Shown: positions 53,500 through 62,343, counted from the first letter of the stretch. The stretch is 64,000 bases of DNA from Ferruginibacter sp. (GCA_025359625.1 JANYFT010000365.1:23042-87041); one strand, 5' to 3'. The notes: generated by a model not told the origin, from the sequence alone. Program-made: numbers and translations.

Positions 53500-54351
53500 T
53501 TATTTTTTCAACAAGTCTTTATAACTGATGAGCTGAATATCTTTTTCTTTTATGAAAGCCTTTACTTTTTCATTGGTAAAAAGGTCTGTAACGCCCTGCC
53601 TGTCTGCGGCTACATTTTCGTACCCGATATGATGAATGCCCTGGAGTTCGCTGTTGTTCAAACCAGGATGATCTACAAAAATATAGGTGTTACCAACCTG
53701 CAGCTTATTGAGCATATTTATAAAACTCTGTACTTTTTCTGCCGCTGTTTTGTGGGCTCCATCATAACCCGAATACTTTACATTCAATGCTTCGGGATCA
53801 ATATTTATTTTATATTCAATGGCCAATTTTTTTGTCATTGCTTTTATTTCGGTGCTTAGTTCTGTACAGCCCATGTGTGCAGAGACATGGCTGATACGGG
53901 GAATTTTTTTAAGTGCCATTTCTATCTGTGCCCGAAATTCTTTTTCGATATCGGTTATGTTCCAGGTATTTTCTTTAATGGACTGACCGGGATAATTTGT
54001 ATTGGGATACACCATCGGGTAAAAATATCCATCTTTGTCTTTAATGCTGGCGCAATCCGTCAACGGCCGCCATTTAATATTGCTCCATTCACTGGTAATG
54101 GCCAAATGTACACCCACATCAACCGTTGGATTTTCTTCCAGTAATTTCACTGCCTCCGGAAACCAGGGTGATGGCACAATCACTTCAATGGATTTTTCAA
54201 TGCCATTTTTGTAACAGGTTATCAGGGCTTCATTGCCAGCATGGGCATAGCCCATATCATCGCCACGAATTATCAGCCTGATTGTTTTGTTCTGCGATTT
54301 TGCTGTAGTTAATACCAGCAACATCATGCCGGCAAATAAAACTTTTTTCAT
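53500..54351 (-). CDS. ChbG/YdjC-family carbohydrate deacetylase, exported
   Basis: 283 residues with a signal peptide (MKKVLFAGMMLLVLTTAKSQ), so periplasmic, unlike cytosolic ChbG. Metal-site motifs: IIRGDDMGYAHAGNEA with Asp31/Asp32, VDVGVHLAITSEW with His, and HVSAHMGC. The family removes acetyl groups from diacetylchitobiose-type sugars. It leads towards the GH78 remnant and follows the ExuT gene by 54 bases, so it is probably the last gene of that operon. Confidence 0.85.
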   Translation of the reverse strand: MKKVLFAGMMLLVLTTAKSQNKTIRLIIRGDDMGYAHAGNEALITCYKNGIEKSIEVIVPSPWFPEAVKLLEENPTVDVGVHLAITSEWSNIKWRPLTDCASIKDKDGYFYPMVYPNTNYPGQSIKENTWNITDIEKEFRAQIEMALKKIPRISHVSAHMGCTELSTEIKAMTKKLAIEYKINIDPEALNVKYSGYDGAHKTAAEKVQSFINMLNKLQVGNTYIFVDHPGLNNSELQGIHHIGYENVAADRQGVTDLFTNEKVKAFIKEKDIQLISYKDLLKK

Positions 54352-54405
54352 TTTTACTTATTTTAAAAGTCAATTATAAAAAATACAAGCCGGTTAAAAT
54401 ATTTT

Positions 54406-55704
54406 TTATTTATCCATCACATGCCTGAATTTTGGCACCATCAAATGCATGATGAGCCAGGCTGTAATATAGGCAAGCCCGCAAATAATAAACATGATGT
54501 AGTAACCGGTTTCAATATGGCCTGCTGCTTTATAATGATCAAATAATTTTCCTGCTAAACGGGCAATCAGTATTCCTCCTACAGCACCCGCCATACCACC
54601 AATGCCAGTAACAGAAGCCACCATCTTTTTTGGAAACATATCAGATACTGTTGTATAAATATTGGCACTCCAGGCAGCATGTGCCGAAGCGGCCAAACCA
54701 ATAATAAGCACTGCAAACCACATATTAAAACTGCCCAACCATTGTGCAAATACAACCGGCAAAACACAAAGGGCATAAATAAGCATGGAAGTTTTACGTG
54801 CCTTAAAAACCGGCCAGTTCTTTTTAATCAGGTGCAGGGGCAACCAGCCACCGCCAATGCTTCCAAAGCATGCCATGGTATACACCAGTGTAACCGGCAG
54901 TACAATATCAGTACCTTCAATTTGGTATTGTGCTTTTAAAAATGCTGGTAGCCAAAATAAATAAAACCACCAAATGGGGTCGGTTAAAAATTTGCCCAGC
55001 ACAAAAGCACGGGTTTGTTTAAAGCTTAATAACTTTAGCCAGGATATTTTTTCAACGGAGGATGTTTGGGAATGCCCCTCATCCATATCACTGTGTATAT
55101 AATCAAACTCAGTCTTTGATAAACGATGTTGTTTTGCCGGTATCTCATAAAAATAAAACCACAAAACCAGCCAGATAAAACCAATACTTCCTGTAATGAT
55201 AAATGCCCATTGCCAACCCATATTTTTAGCGATCCAGGGCACAGTAAGCGGTGCTAAAATTGCACCAATATTGGCACCGGAATTAAAAACGCCGGTGGCA
55301 AATGCACGTTCTTTTTTTGGGAACCATTCTGCTACTGTTTTGATAGCTGCCGGAAAATTACCTGCCTCACTCAGCCCCAAGGCGGCACGGGCAAAACCAA
55401 AACCGAAGGTGCTCCTAACAAGTGCATGGCCCATTGCAGCTATGCTCCATAAAAAAGTAAATGCTGCGTAACCCAGCCTGGTGCCAATTTTATCAATGAT
55501 CCTGCCAGCACCTAACATACCCGTAGCATAAGCCACCTGAAAAGCGATGACAATATTGGAGTAATCAGTTTCTGTCCAGTGAAATTCTTTTGTGAGGTCA
55601 GATTTGAGCAGGCTGATTACTGCCCGGTCTAAATAATTTATTGTTGTTGCAAAAAAGATAAGTGAACAAATCGTCCAGCGATATTTTTCAATGGGCTGTT
55701 GCAT
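54406..55704 (-). CDS. MFS transporter, ExuT/hexuronate (anion:cation symporter) family
   Basis: 432 residues, 12 transmembrane helices. The family pattern is WTICSLIFFATTINYLDRAVISLL, with AALGLSEAGNFPAAIKTVAEWFPKKERAFATGVFNSGANIGAI, typical of ExuT/GudP transporters of hexuronates and aldarates. Neighbouring KDPG aldolase and KDG kinase genes support a sugar-acid substrate (glucuronate, galacturonate or a related acid). Eighty bases separate it from the aldolase gene. Confidence 0.9.
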   Translation of the reverse strand: MQQPIEKYRWTICSLIFFATTINYLDRAVISLLKSDLTKEFHWTETDYSNIVIAFQVAYATGMLGAGRIIDKIGTRLGYAAFTFLWSIAAMGHALVRSTFGFGFARAALGLSEAGNFPAAIKTVAEWFPKKERAFATGVFNSGANIGAILAPLTVPWIAKNMGWQWAFIITGSIGFIWLVLWFYFYEIPAKQHRLSKTEFDYIHSDMDEGHSQTSSVEKISWLKLLSFKQTRAFVLGKFLTDPIWWFYLFWLPAFLKAQYQIEGTDIVLPVTLVYTMACFGSIGGGWLPLHLIKKNWPVFKARKTSMLIYALCVLPVVFAQWLGSFNMWFAVLIIGLAASAHAAWSANIYTTVSDMFPKKMVASVTGIGGMAGAVGGILIARLAGKLFDHYKAAGHIETGYYIMFIICGLAYITAWLIMHLMVPKFRHVMDK

Positions 55705-55784
55705 AAACCGTTATTTTTTTTAATGATGCATTTACATATAGCAGTCCTTTGTGGGTATGTTAAACTATCAGGCTATTTTACAAA

Positions 55785-56450
55785 TCACTTGTTTTTAATT
55801 TTTTTAACCAATTGTAAAACGGCCGCTGTTTGCTCCTGCAATTCATCAAACTTTTTTTCTTCCATCATTTTTTTTGTAATGAGTTTACTGCCCATGCCTA
55901 CCGCACATACGCCATTATCAAACCAGGCTTTCAAATTTTCTTCAGTGGTATCCACGCCACCAGTAGGCATAAACAAAAGGTTAGGAAACAACTCTTTTAT
56001 AGCGGTTATGTAAGACGGGCCTACCACACTGCCTGAAAATATTTTAACTATTGAAGCCCCGCTCATTTCTGCCGTATGAATTTCTGTGGAAGTCATGCAG
56101 CCCGGAATCCACAGCAGGCCTGCCTTTTGCACTATTGCACCTACTGCAGGATCAATGATGGGGCAGATGATAAAATTGGCGCCCGCAGCAATAAAGGCTT
56201 CTGCGGTGGCGATACTTTTAATGGTACCAATACCCAGGTGCATGCCGGGCATTTCTTCTTTTGCCATTTGTAGCAGCAGGGTAAAATTAGTCAGGGCATT
56301 TTCGCCACGGTTGGTATATTCCACTGCACGTATACCCGCCTGGTATAAGGCTTTTAAAATGGTTATACTTACCCCGCTGCTTTCGTGGTAATACAAGGGA
56401 AGTATTCCCTGCTTAATGATGAGTTGTTGTATACTTTCTTTTTTAGTCAT
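55785..56450 (-). CDS. eda: KDPG / KHG aldolase
   Basis: 221 residues, class I aldolase. It cleaves 2-keto-3-deoxy-6-phosphogluconate to pyruvate and glyceraldehyde 3-phosphate. RAVEYTNRGENALTNF near the phosphate site, LGIGTIKSIATAEAFIAAGANFIICPIID with the Schiff-base Lys in this region, and FMPTGGVDTTEENLKAWFDNG at the C-terminus. The start overlaps the kdgK stop by 8 bases, so translation is coupled to the kinase that makes its substrate. Confidence 0.92.
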   Translation of the reverse strand: MTKKESIQQLIIKQGILPLYYHESSGVSITILKALYQAGIRAVEYTNRGENALTNFTLLLQMAKEEMPGMHLGIGTIKSIATAEAFIAAGANFIICPIIDPAVGAIVQKAGLLWIPGCMTSTEIHTAEMSGASIVKIFSGSVVGPSYITAIKELFPNLLFMPTGGVDTTEENLKAWFDNGVCAVGMGSKLITKKMMEEKKFDELQEQTAAVLQLVKKIKNK

Positions 56451-57459
56451 GTTGTTGTATGAATGCTTTTACTTCGTCGGGTGTTTTATCGGTGGCATCG
56501 CCGGTAATGAATATTTTTTGAAAGGCTGCCGCCGTTGCATAATCCAGCATTTGCTGCGGCGGGTTGTTATGGTAATTTCCGTAGATCAGTCCTGCCATAA
56601 AACAATCACCGCTGCCCACTTTATCTGTAACAGTATTGGTGTGATATTCGGCGGAAACATAAAGTTGTTGCTGGTGAAACAAAGTGGTATAATAACTTAA
56701 AGCAGCATCACCAAAACGAAAAGTATTGGCTACCATTTTGCAATTGGGAAATTGCTGCATGATCTTTATCGAGGTCGCCTTGCTTTGCTGCAAATAATTA
56801 TCTTTTTTATCAATCGCTTTGACATCTTCATCAAAACTAATACCCAGCATGGTTTCAGCAGCCCAGATATTGCCCATTATAATGGAACAATACTTTACTA
56901 AAGCGGGCATAACATCAAAAGGCTGCTGGCCGTATTGCCATAATTTTGAGCGGTAATTCAGATCTATTGAAATAGTTATATTTTTTGCTGCACAAGCTTT
57001 TAATGCTTCTTCACACACCTGTGCAGCAGCTTCAGATATCGCAGGGCAAATGGCACTGAAATGAAACAAGCCTACTTCTTCCAGCACCTTATTCCAATCA
57101 ATCATACCCGTTTTTAATTCTGCAAAAGAAGAGTTGGCCCTGTCATAAATTACACCGGCATTTTTTAAATCAGCGCCCTGTGGTAAATAATAAGTGCCTA
57201 TCCGTTTGCCAGAAAAGTTGATAGCTGAAATGTCTATATTTTCCGTGGCAATATTTTTAATAATGTCACGGCTAAGATAATTATCGGGTATGGCAGTAAG
57301 GTATTTCACTGGCACATCCCATAAGGCCAATGCATGGGCCACATTTAATTCGGCACCGCCAATGTACACCGGCATTATGTTTTGGTGCATCCATTCACCG
57401 CCCAATACAGGCGAGAAACGCATCAGTAGTTCGCCAAAACAAAGCACTTTATTTCTCAA
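56443..57459 (-). CDS. kdgK: 2-keto-3-deoxygluconate kinase, PfkB family
   Basis: 338 residues from a TTG (a GTG four codons later is equally plausible; no ATG until MRFSP). Ribokinase fold: VLCFGELLMRFSP, then YIGGAELNVAHALALW, and the anion-hole/catalytic motif DKVGSGDCFMAGLIYG with the Asp base. It phosphorylates KDG to KDPG, the eda substrate. First gene of the kdgK-eda-exuT-deacetylase run. The leader holds a triplicated 17-base repeat at 57566-57642. Confidence 0.9.
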   Translation of the reverse strand: MRNKVLCFGELLMRFSPVLGGEWMHQNIMPVYIGGAELNVAHALALWDVPVKYLTAIPDNYLSRDIIKNIATENIDISAINFSGKRIGTYYLPQGADLKNAGVIYDRANSSFAELKTGMIDWNKVLEEVGLFHFSAICPAISEAAAQVCEEALKACAAKNITISIDLNYRSKLWQYGQQPFDVMPALVKYCSIIMGNIWAAETMLGISFDEDVKAIDKKDNYLQQSKATSIKIMQQFPNCKMVANTFRFGDAALSYYTTLFHQQQLYVSAEYHTNTVTDKVGSGDCFMAGLIYGNYHNNPPQQMLDYATAAAFQKIFITGDATDKTPDEVKAFIQQHD

Positions 57460-57565
57460 GATTGGCTTATTTGTTTATTGTAAATAATTTTTACTTTCAA
57501 AAATATAGTGTTCATCATTTATAAAAAAATCAAATTTAGCCTGCTTCAATAGATCATAAGTTTTA

Positions 57566-57642
57566 CAAAACTAACACCAGTCAAACGGGAATCTCAAAAC
57601 TAACACCAGTCAGACGGGGACGTCAGACTGGTGTTAGTTTTG
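57566..57642. repeat. triplicated CAAAACTAACACCAGTC motif with long hairpin
   Basis: The 17-base word occurs at 57566-57582 and 57595-57611 in direct orientation and at 57626-57642 inverted. Copies 2 and 3 form a perfect 17-bp stem extended by GACG/CGTC around a GGGA loop. Copy 1 can compete for copy 3. The right arm contains the stop codon of the PIG-L gene; the left end is 107 bases before the kdgK start. It could be a terminator, attenuator, operator or transposed repeat. Confidence 0.85.
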
Positions 57643-58545
57643 CTCTGCGGAATAGCCACTTTTTTTTAACTGGTCAAAAAGCTCTGTAGTCTTTTGTATG
57701 GCTGCATCATTATTGATATTAAAAAGGCGGAAGGTTTCTTTATCGCCTTTATACAAAGGATTTTCCTGCATGTCGCCCTGTGATTTGTACGCAGCAATTA
57801 CCCACTGGGCAACTGTTTTATAAGATACCTGTTTTCCATGCCCAAAACGTGTAGCTACATCCAGGTAAAAGGAAGGGGCATTTTTCTTAATGGTAGTTTC
57901 CGGAAAACCATCCAGCATCGTATAAGTCTCAGGGGTTTCATCTTTATAAGTGCTTCCCGCAATGATGATGGGGCGTTTCTCTCCTTTGTACCGCTGCAAA
58001 GCACGCAGGGCCATAATTACAGCCGTTTTATGATGACCGTGCTGGCCTGCATACGGAAGCATTGTTATTATAAAATCGTATTGCCGGGCGGCCAGTATCT
58101 GATCTAATTTTTTTTCAATAAAAGGAACATCCCAATTTTTTCCTGTTACATAAGGAATGGGATTTAGATTATAATAATCATCCTTTTGGTCAAAAAAAAA
58201 GTATTGTCGTATACCCATGATATCACCGGCTTGCATCAGTTCCTGCTTCCGTATTCTTGGCAACTCTGCCCGGCCCACTGTTGAATCTGTCAGTTTAAAT
58301 CCATAATAAACCGAGCCCAGTTCTGACCCGTTAAAACCGCCCTGCCCATCTGTTATCAAAGCAAGGTCCACTGTACCTTTAAGGTCATGTGTAATTTTGT
58401 ACAGAATAATAGGGAAGCTGGTTTCATCATCCGGATGTGCATTTACCACCAGCACTTTCGGGCCTGATTGGGCAAAGAGTATAGCAGAAGAAAATGGCAT
58501 ACAGCAAAGGGCAAAACTTAGATATTTAAGACAAAAGCATTTCAT
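57634..58545 (-). CDS. PIG-L (LmbE) family deacetylase, exported
   Basis: 303 residues with a signal peptide (MKCFCLKYLSFALCC..., cleavage near FAQSG). Zinc motif AHPDDE with His37 and Asp, and GHHKTAVI supplying the last His. The family deacetylates N-acetylglucosamine linked to inositol, mycothiol precursors or chitooligomers. It lies between the NagB-like deaminase and kdgK. The last residues EQN and stop fall in the repeat described at 57566-57642. Confidence 0.88.
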   Translation of the reverse strand: MKCFCLKYLSFALCCMPFSSAILFAQSGPKVLVVNAHPDDETSFPIILYKITHDLKGTVDLALITDGQGGFNGSELGSVYYGFKLTDSTVGRAELPRIRKQELMQAGDIMGIRQYFFFDQKDDYYNLNPIPYVTGKNWDVPFIEKKLDQILAARQYDFIITMLPYAGQHGHHKTAVIMALRALQRYKGEKRPIIIAGSTYKDETPETYTMLDGFPETTIKKNAPSFYLDVATRFGHGKQVSYKTVAQWVIAAYKSQGDMQENPLYKGDKETFRLFNINNDAAIQKTTELFDQLKKSGYSAEQN

Positions 58546-58678
58546 TTTTTAGATAGATTTTTGATTTTTAAATTATGAAGATTTTTTATTGTAATTGTAA
58601 AAGAAGTGGAATTGTTGAACTTGTTTTCTCTGTTTAAAAAAAATTATTTGTTGATAAAATATTTTTAAAAAAATACAT

Positions 58679-59407
58679 TTACGGTAATTCGCTTGCCGCT
58701 TCCTCATCAAGTAAAATCAATCCATTGGGATGTTCTCTTATAAAACTTGCCGGTACAGAAACAGCAATATTTTCCTGAAGGGTTTTATGTATTATGCCTG
58801 CTTTGTTTTTTCCATTAGCCAATAATAATACTTTACCGGAAGCCATGATTTGCGCTATCCCTAAAGTAATACCTTTTGTGAGTTCCCTGTTTTCTTTAAA
58901 ATATTTTTGCCCTACTTTACTTGTAACGGCATCTAATACTACTACGTGTGCATTTAGGTTCGGATCAAAGCCGGGTTCATTAAAGCCAACATGCCCATTC
59001 ATGCCAATACCAACCAATGTAAGGTCTATCCCACCAAGCACATTAATGATGTTATCTATTCGTAAACATTCTGTCTCCGGATCATTTTCGATTGCATCAA
59101 AAAAGTGAATATGGTTCAGTTGTATGGATAAGGGAGCAAATAGTAGTTCATTTAAAAAATTATAACAACTGCCCTCAATAGTTGGCCCAATACCAATCCA
59201 TTCATCCAGCCCGATAAATATAGCAGCCGAAAAATCTACCTTTCTTTCCTTTGCCAAAGCAACTACCTTTTGATAGGTAAGCTTTGGGGTATTGCCGGCA
59301 GCCAAACATAGCACTGCCGCTGGTTTTTGTTGCACTACACTGATAATTTGTTCGGCTGCAAACACAGATAATTCCTCATAATTTTTAAAGACTGAAACCA
59401 TGGCCAT
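58679..59407 (-). CDS. nagB: glucosamine-6-phosphate deaminase / isomerase
   Basis: 242 residues, NagB/6-phosphogluconolactonase fold. AAGNTPKLTYQKV phosphate loop, IFIGLDEWIGIGP, and GIGMNGHVGFNEPG with the catalytic region. It converts glucosamine 6-phosphate to fructose 6-phosphate and ammonia. Shorter than E. coli NagB (266), without its allosteric C-terminal part, as in Bacillus-type enzymes. It lies 133 bases upstream of the PIG-L gene on the same strand. Confidence 0.88.
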   Translation of the reverse strand: MAMVSVFKNYEELSVFAAEQIISVVQQKPAAVLCLAAGNTPKLTYQKVVALAKERKVDFSAAIFIGLDEWIGIGPTIEGSCYNFLNELLFAPLSIQLNHIHFFDAIENDPETECLRIDNIINVLGGIDLTLVGIGMNGHVGFNEPGFDPNLNAHVVVLDAVTSKVGQKYFKENRELTKGITLGIAQIMASGKVLLLANGKNKAGIIHKTLQENIAVSVPASFIREHPNGLILLDEEAASELP

Positions 59408-59482
59408 CTATTTTAATTTACATTGAACAAGTTACTTCCATTTCATTGATTTGCGCATTCCGATCTGTAAGATATTGTATGC

Positions 59483-59736
59483 CTATTTTAAAAATTGCAG
59501 GCTTGCCTGCAGAACAGCCTCCATTGCTACTGGCAGATCGGCCAGGGATGTTTTATTCCAAAAACATGATCACTTTCTACAGTAAATATTTGAGCGTTAG
59601 GCTGCCAGCCTTTTAATTCAAAAGCCTTTTCAATTGGCACTGCATTATCCATTATGCCATTGCAAATCAATATGGGAATATCAAGATTTTTGATGGCTTT
59701 GTTTATATGAGTGGGAACCTGGGAGTGCTTTCTATC
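59483..59736 (-). pseudogene. C-terminal fragment of an alpha/beta hydrolase
   Basis: Minus-strand reading from 59736: SQVPTHINKAIKNLDIPILI, then CNGIMDNAVPIEKAFEL with the catalytic Asp, and SDHVFGIKHPW with the catalytic His. A one-base loss follows, then LPVAMEAVLQASLQFLK and a stop at 59483. This is the last third of a dienelactone-hydrolase-like protein. The N-terminal part with the nucleophile is missing; the fragment abuts exactly the end of the Rpn-type pseudogene. Confidence 0.75.
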
Positions 59737-60586
59737 CTATAACTTATCAATTTCTGTTTCAGACAGTCCTGTAGCTTTAATAATTATTTCTGTCGAAACA
59801 CCATTTTCTTTGAGTGTTTTAGCAACTTCCATTTTACCTTCTATTTTGCCCTCCATTTTACCTTCGTCGTAAGCTGTGTCAATAACACCTTTCAAATCTC
59901 TGTAAATTTTTAAACTGTTTTCGTAACTATCCAATTCTGCTTGCCCAAATTTAGCCAGTTCGGCCTTTTCAAAAGCCTGGGTAAAAACTTTATCTTTAAA
60001 AATTGTTGGAATGGTTTCAAAATCTTCCAAATGTTTAATAAAGTACAACCATTTGTCCAAACGGGTTATCAGCTCATCTTCCTGTTGTTTAAAATTCGGC
60101 ATTTCAAGATAAATATAAGTGAGCTTTATCGTAGAAAGTTTTGCCATGTTGATTTTTCAATTCAATGGTATGGACAACTTCATTTTTTTCGGGTTCATTT
60201 TCATAATCATCAAATGTAAAGTCCAAAATACCTACACAATAAACGGCTTTTAAATGATAGTTCCATAAGCCTTTTGCAGCTTGTTCCCTTATTGGAAAAG
60301 TAGAATAATAAATAGTCCTTTCTTTAAAATAATTTTGCCTCGCTTTTTGTAGTGCTACAATAAATTTCTCACCATTTTCATTTTCACAATAAATGTCATA
60401 AATGGCTTTTCTATCAGTCTCCGTCTGTCCAAGTTGCTCCAAATTTTTAAAAGACAGATTTGTTATTTTATTTTGTTGAGGCAATTAGGCATTCAAAAAA
60501 TCAAGCAACAGCGGTTTGCTTGCTTCTTCTCCGAAGATCTTTTTAAATCCGAAGTCTGTAAATGGGTTGATATATTTTGCCCTCAT
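59737..60586 (-). pseudogene. Rpn / PD-(D/E)XK nuclease family transposase, broken
   Basis: The pieces read MRAKYINPFTDFGFKKIFGE ... LLLDFLNA from the ATG at 60586, then an in-frame TAA at 60487-60485, then LPQQNKITNLSFKNLEQL ... IYYSTFPIREQAAKGLWNY ... NQHGKTFYDK. An extra A near 60126 shifts the frame to LTYIYLEMPNFKQQEDEL and EGKMEGKIEGKMEVAKTLKE at the C-terminus. This is the recombination-promoting nuclease layout. The motif usually IVEMQ reads IVALQ here, so a catalytic Glu is also lost. Confidence 0.88.
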
Positions 60587-60780
60587 CTTATTTTGTAAAA
60601 GTTAATCAATTTACGTATATCCTGCTTATTTGCACTGGCGGTTTTTCAAAGGGGTACAGTTCAAACACGATATCTCTAAGCTGCATCTGGCTTTATCATT
60701 GTATAAAGCTGATATTCGGTTTTAATAAGCCTGCGCAATCATGTTATGACTTGCAGGAAAGACATCCACTATTTAAAGCC

Positions 60781-61383
60781 TTACAAAACAATCGTCCTAA
60801 ACGTCAAATTTATTCTTGGTTTGCTGATCTTTGTAGTCTTTGGCAAACTGTGTAACCAGTTAGTTTGCGTGGCGCCTTTCATTATCAGCAAACTGCCATT
60901 TTGCAATACAATTGAAACGGTTTGTTTGGTTTGCTTGTGTTTTAATGAAAATTTTCTTTCTGCCCCAAAACTCAAGGAAGCAATGGTAGTGTTAGGTCCT
61001 AGTGATTTTTCATCATCACTGTGCCAAGCCATTCCTTCGCTGCCATCATGGTACAAATTCAGCAGGCAACTATTAAATGTTGTTCCCGCCATTTCTTCAA
61101 CCAATGCCTTTAGCAGTAGCAGTTCTTTTGTAAATGGCAATGCCTGTTTAGTAGTGTTGGAATAGGTGTAGGTGTAATCCCTGTCGCCATACCAGGCTGC
61201 CTTGCGTTTGGTAATTATGTGCTTTCCAAAAATTACGGCTTCATCATTTTTCCAGGCAATGGTATGCAATAAAGTATCCAGGTAAAAGGCGGTTTGCGGA
61301 TGCGGTATCACCTTTCCGTAATAATGTATTATACCATCGTTTGGCAAAAGGTTGGTGATTGGTTCTGCATTAAATAAGTCCAT
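60781..61383 (-). CDS. alkB: AlkB-type 2OG-Fe(II) DNA demethylase
   Basis: 200 residues. It oxidatively removes methyl groups from 1-methyladenine and 3-methylcytosine. LNLYHDGSEGMAWHSDDE contains the iron ligands His121 and Asp123; His178 is the third, and Arg190/Arg196 (KPRINLTFRT) bind 2-oxoglutarate. Closer to AlkBH2/3-like short forms. Its start overlaps the end of the Ada zinc-domain gene by 14 bases; it is the last gene of the alkylation-repair operon. Confidence 0.93.
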   Translation of the reverse strand: MDLFNAEPITNLLPNDGIIHYYGKVIPHPQTAFYLDTLLHTIAWKNDEAVIFGKHIITKRKAAWYGDRDYTYTYSNTTKQALPFTKELLLLKALVEEMAGTTFNSCLLNLYHDGSEGMAWHSDDEKSLGPNTTIASLSFGAERKFSLKHKQTKQTVSIVLQNGSLLIMKGATQTNWLHSLPKTTKISKPRINLTFRTIVL

Positions 61384-61615
61384 GTTTCCATTTTTGATAA
61401 CTGCTTTTCATGCAATGTCCGCAAGGCCGGAAACCATTTTCAATAGCTTCTGTTTCGGTTGCAAAAAATACCCGGTTAATTCTTTTTAAACGCTTGCCGG
61501 ATTTGCATTGCAGCAGCCCGTAAATTTTCAAATTCATGTTGCCTCCAAAGCAAATTGCCTGTTGTTTAATTTGTCTTCTTACATCAACGTTGCTGATGGT
61601 GCTGTGCTGTATCAT
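61370..61615 (-). CDS. free-standing Ada-type zinc-binding domain protein
   Basis: 81 residues. The C-terminal half matches the N-terminal domain of Ada: NRVFFATETEAIENGFRPCGHC. Cysteines are at 22, 37, 65 and 68. Aligned to E. coli Ada, Cys65/Cys68 equal Cys69/Cys72 and Cys37 fits Cys42, but the methyl-accepting Cys38 position holds Gly33 (IYG versus IFC). Cys22 could complete the zinc site. Thus metal and DNA binding are likely, but phosphotriester methyl transfer is doubtful. It lies 4 bases after the oxygenase gene and overlaps alkB. Confidence 0.85.
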   Translation of the reverse strand: MIQHSTISNVDVRRQIKQQAICFGGNMNLKIYGLLQCKSGKRLKRINRVFFATETEAIENGFRPCGHCMKSSYQKWKHGLI

Positions 61616-61619
61616 GTTG

Positions 61620-62333
61620 CTAACTCAATGCATCGTGAAAAATAATTCCCAGCGTATGCCTTTCGCCACTTTGTAATTCGCTTACCCCGTGTTTCATATT
61701 CACCCGATAATAACCCTTGCTTCCTTTTACCGGTCGAAAATTGGTAGTGAAAATAAGCATATCCCCTTTCTTTGGCTGCAATACAATGGCTTTTGATTGT
61801 GCCCTTGGTGTTTGTTGCGTCAATACAAATTCGCCACCGGTAAAGTCTTTGACGGGTTCGTTTAAAAACAGCACTGTTTGAAGCGGAAAGAATATATCTC
61901 CATATAAATCCTGGTGCAAAGTATTGTGTCCGCCTATGCCATATTTCAAAATTAATACCGTTGGTTTCAGTTGATTATTGTGCCGGCAAAGCATTTGTAA
62001 TTCCCCAAAACTATCCGGAAATCCTGTATCAATATTTAGCAGCTTCATCCAATTGTTGGCAATGGGGGCAAGCGCTGGATAAATATTTTCCCGGATGGTT
62101 TGAATTAAATCCGGCAACGGATAATTAAAATATTTGTATTCGCCCAAACCAAAACGGTAGCGTTCCATTACCACCGTTTTTCTGTAATTTCCCGGATTGT
62201 CGTACTCCTTTATCAGGTCTTCACATTGTTCATTTGACAATAATCCGGGTACGATAACAAACCCTTTTTCGTTCATTGATTCCGTTAGCGCTTCCCGGTT
62301 AATTCTTGCTATTTTTTCTTTTATATTTTGCAT
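61620..62333 (-). CDS. 2OG-Fe(II) oxygenase in the Ada/AlkB operon
   Basis: 237 residues. Double-stranded beta-helix with iron ligands His140 and Asp142 (TLHQDLYGD) and His215 (MKHGVSEL), and Arg225 (GERHTLGIIFHD) for 2-oxoglutarate. It belongs to the prolyl-4-hydroxylase-like superfamily (DUF2086-type) and is not an AlkB. Its place between ada and the zinc-domain gene (gaps of 10 and 4 bases) implies a role in repairing or tolerating alkylation, with an unknown substrate. Confidence 0.87.
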   Translation of the reverse strand: MQNIKEKIARINREALTESMNEKGFVIVPGLLSNEQCEDLIKEYDNPGNYRKTVVMERYRFGLGEYKYFNYPLPDLIQTIRENIYPALAPIANNWMKLLNIDTGFPDSFGELQMLCRHNNQLKPTVLILKYGIGGHNTLHQDLYGDIFFPLQTVLFLNEPVKDFTGGEFVLTQQTPRAQSKAIVLQPKKGDMLIFTTNFRPVKGSKGYYRVNMKHGVSELQSGERHTLGIIFHDALS

Positions 62334-62343
62334 TTAATTTAAT

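Noticed and set aside
57566-57642. CRISPR-like repeat array
   Set aside because: Only two direct copies and one inverted copy with spacers of 12-14 bases, and no cas genes nearby.
60577-61165. Plus-strand frames opposite alkB and in the gap before it
   Set aside because: The part from 60781 is the antisense of alkB; the part at 60587-60780 has no conserved motif and no start context.
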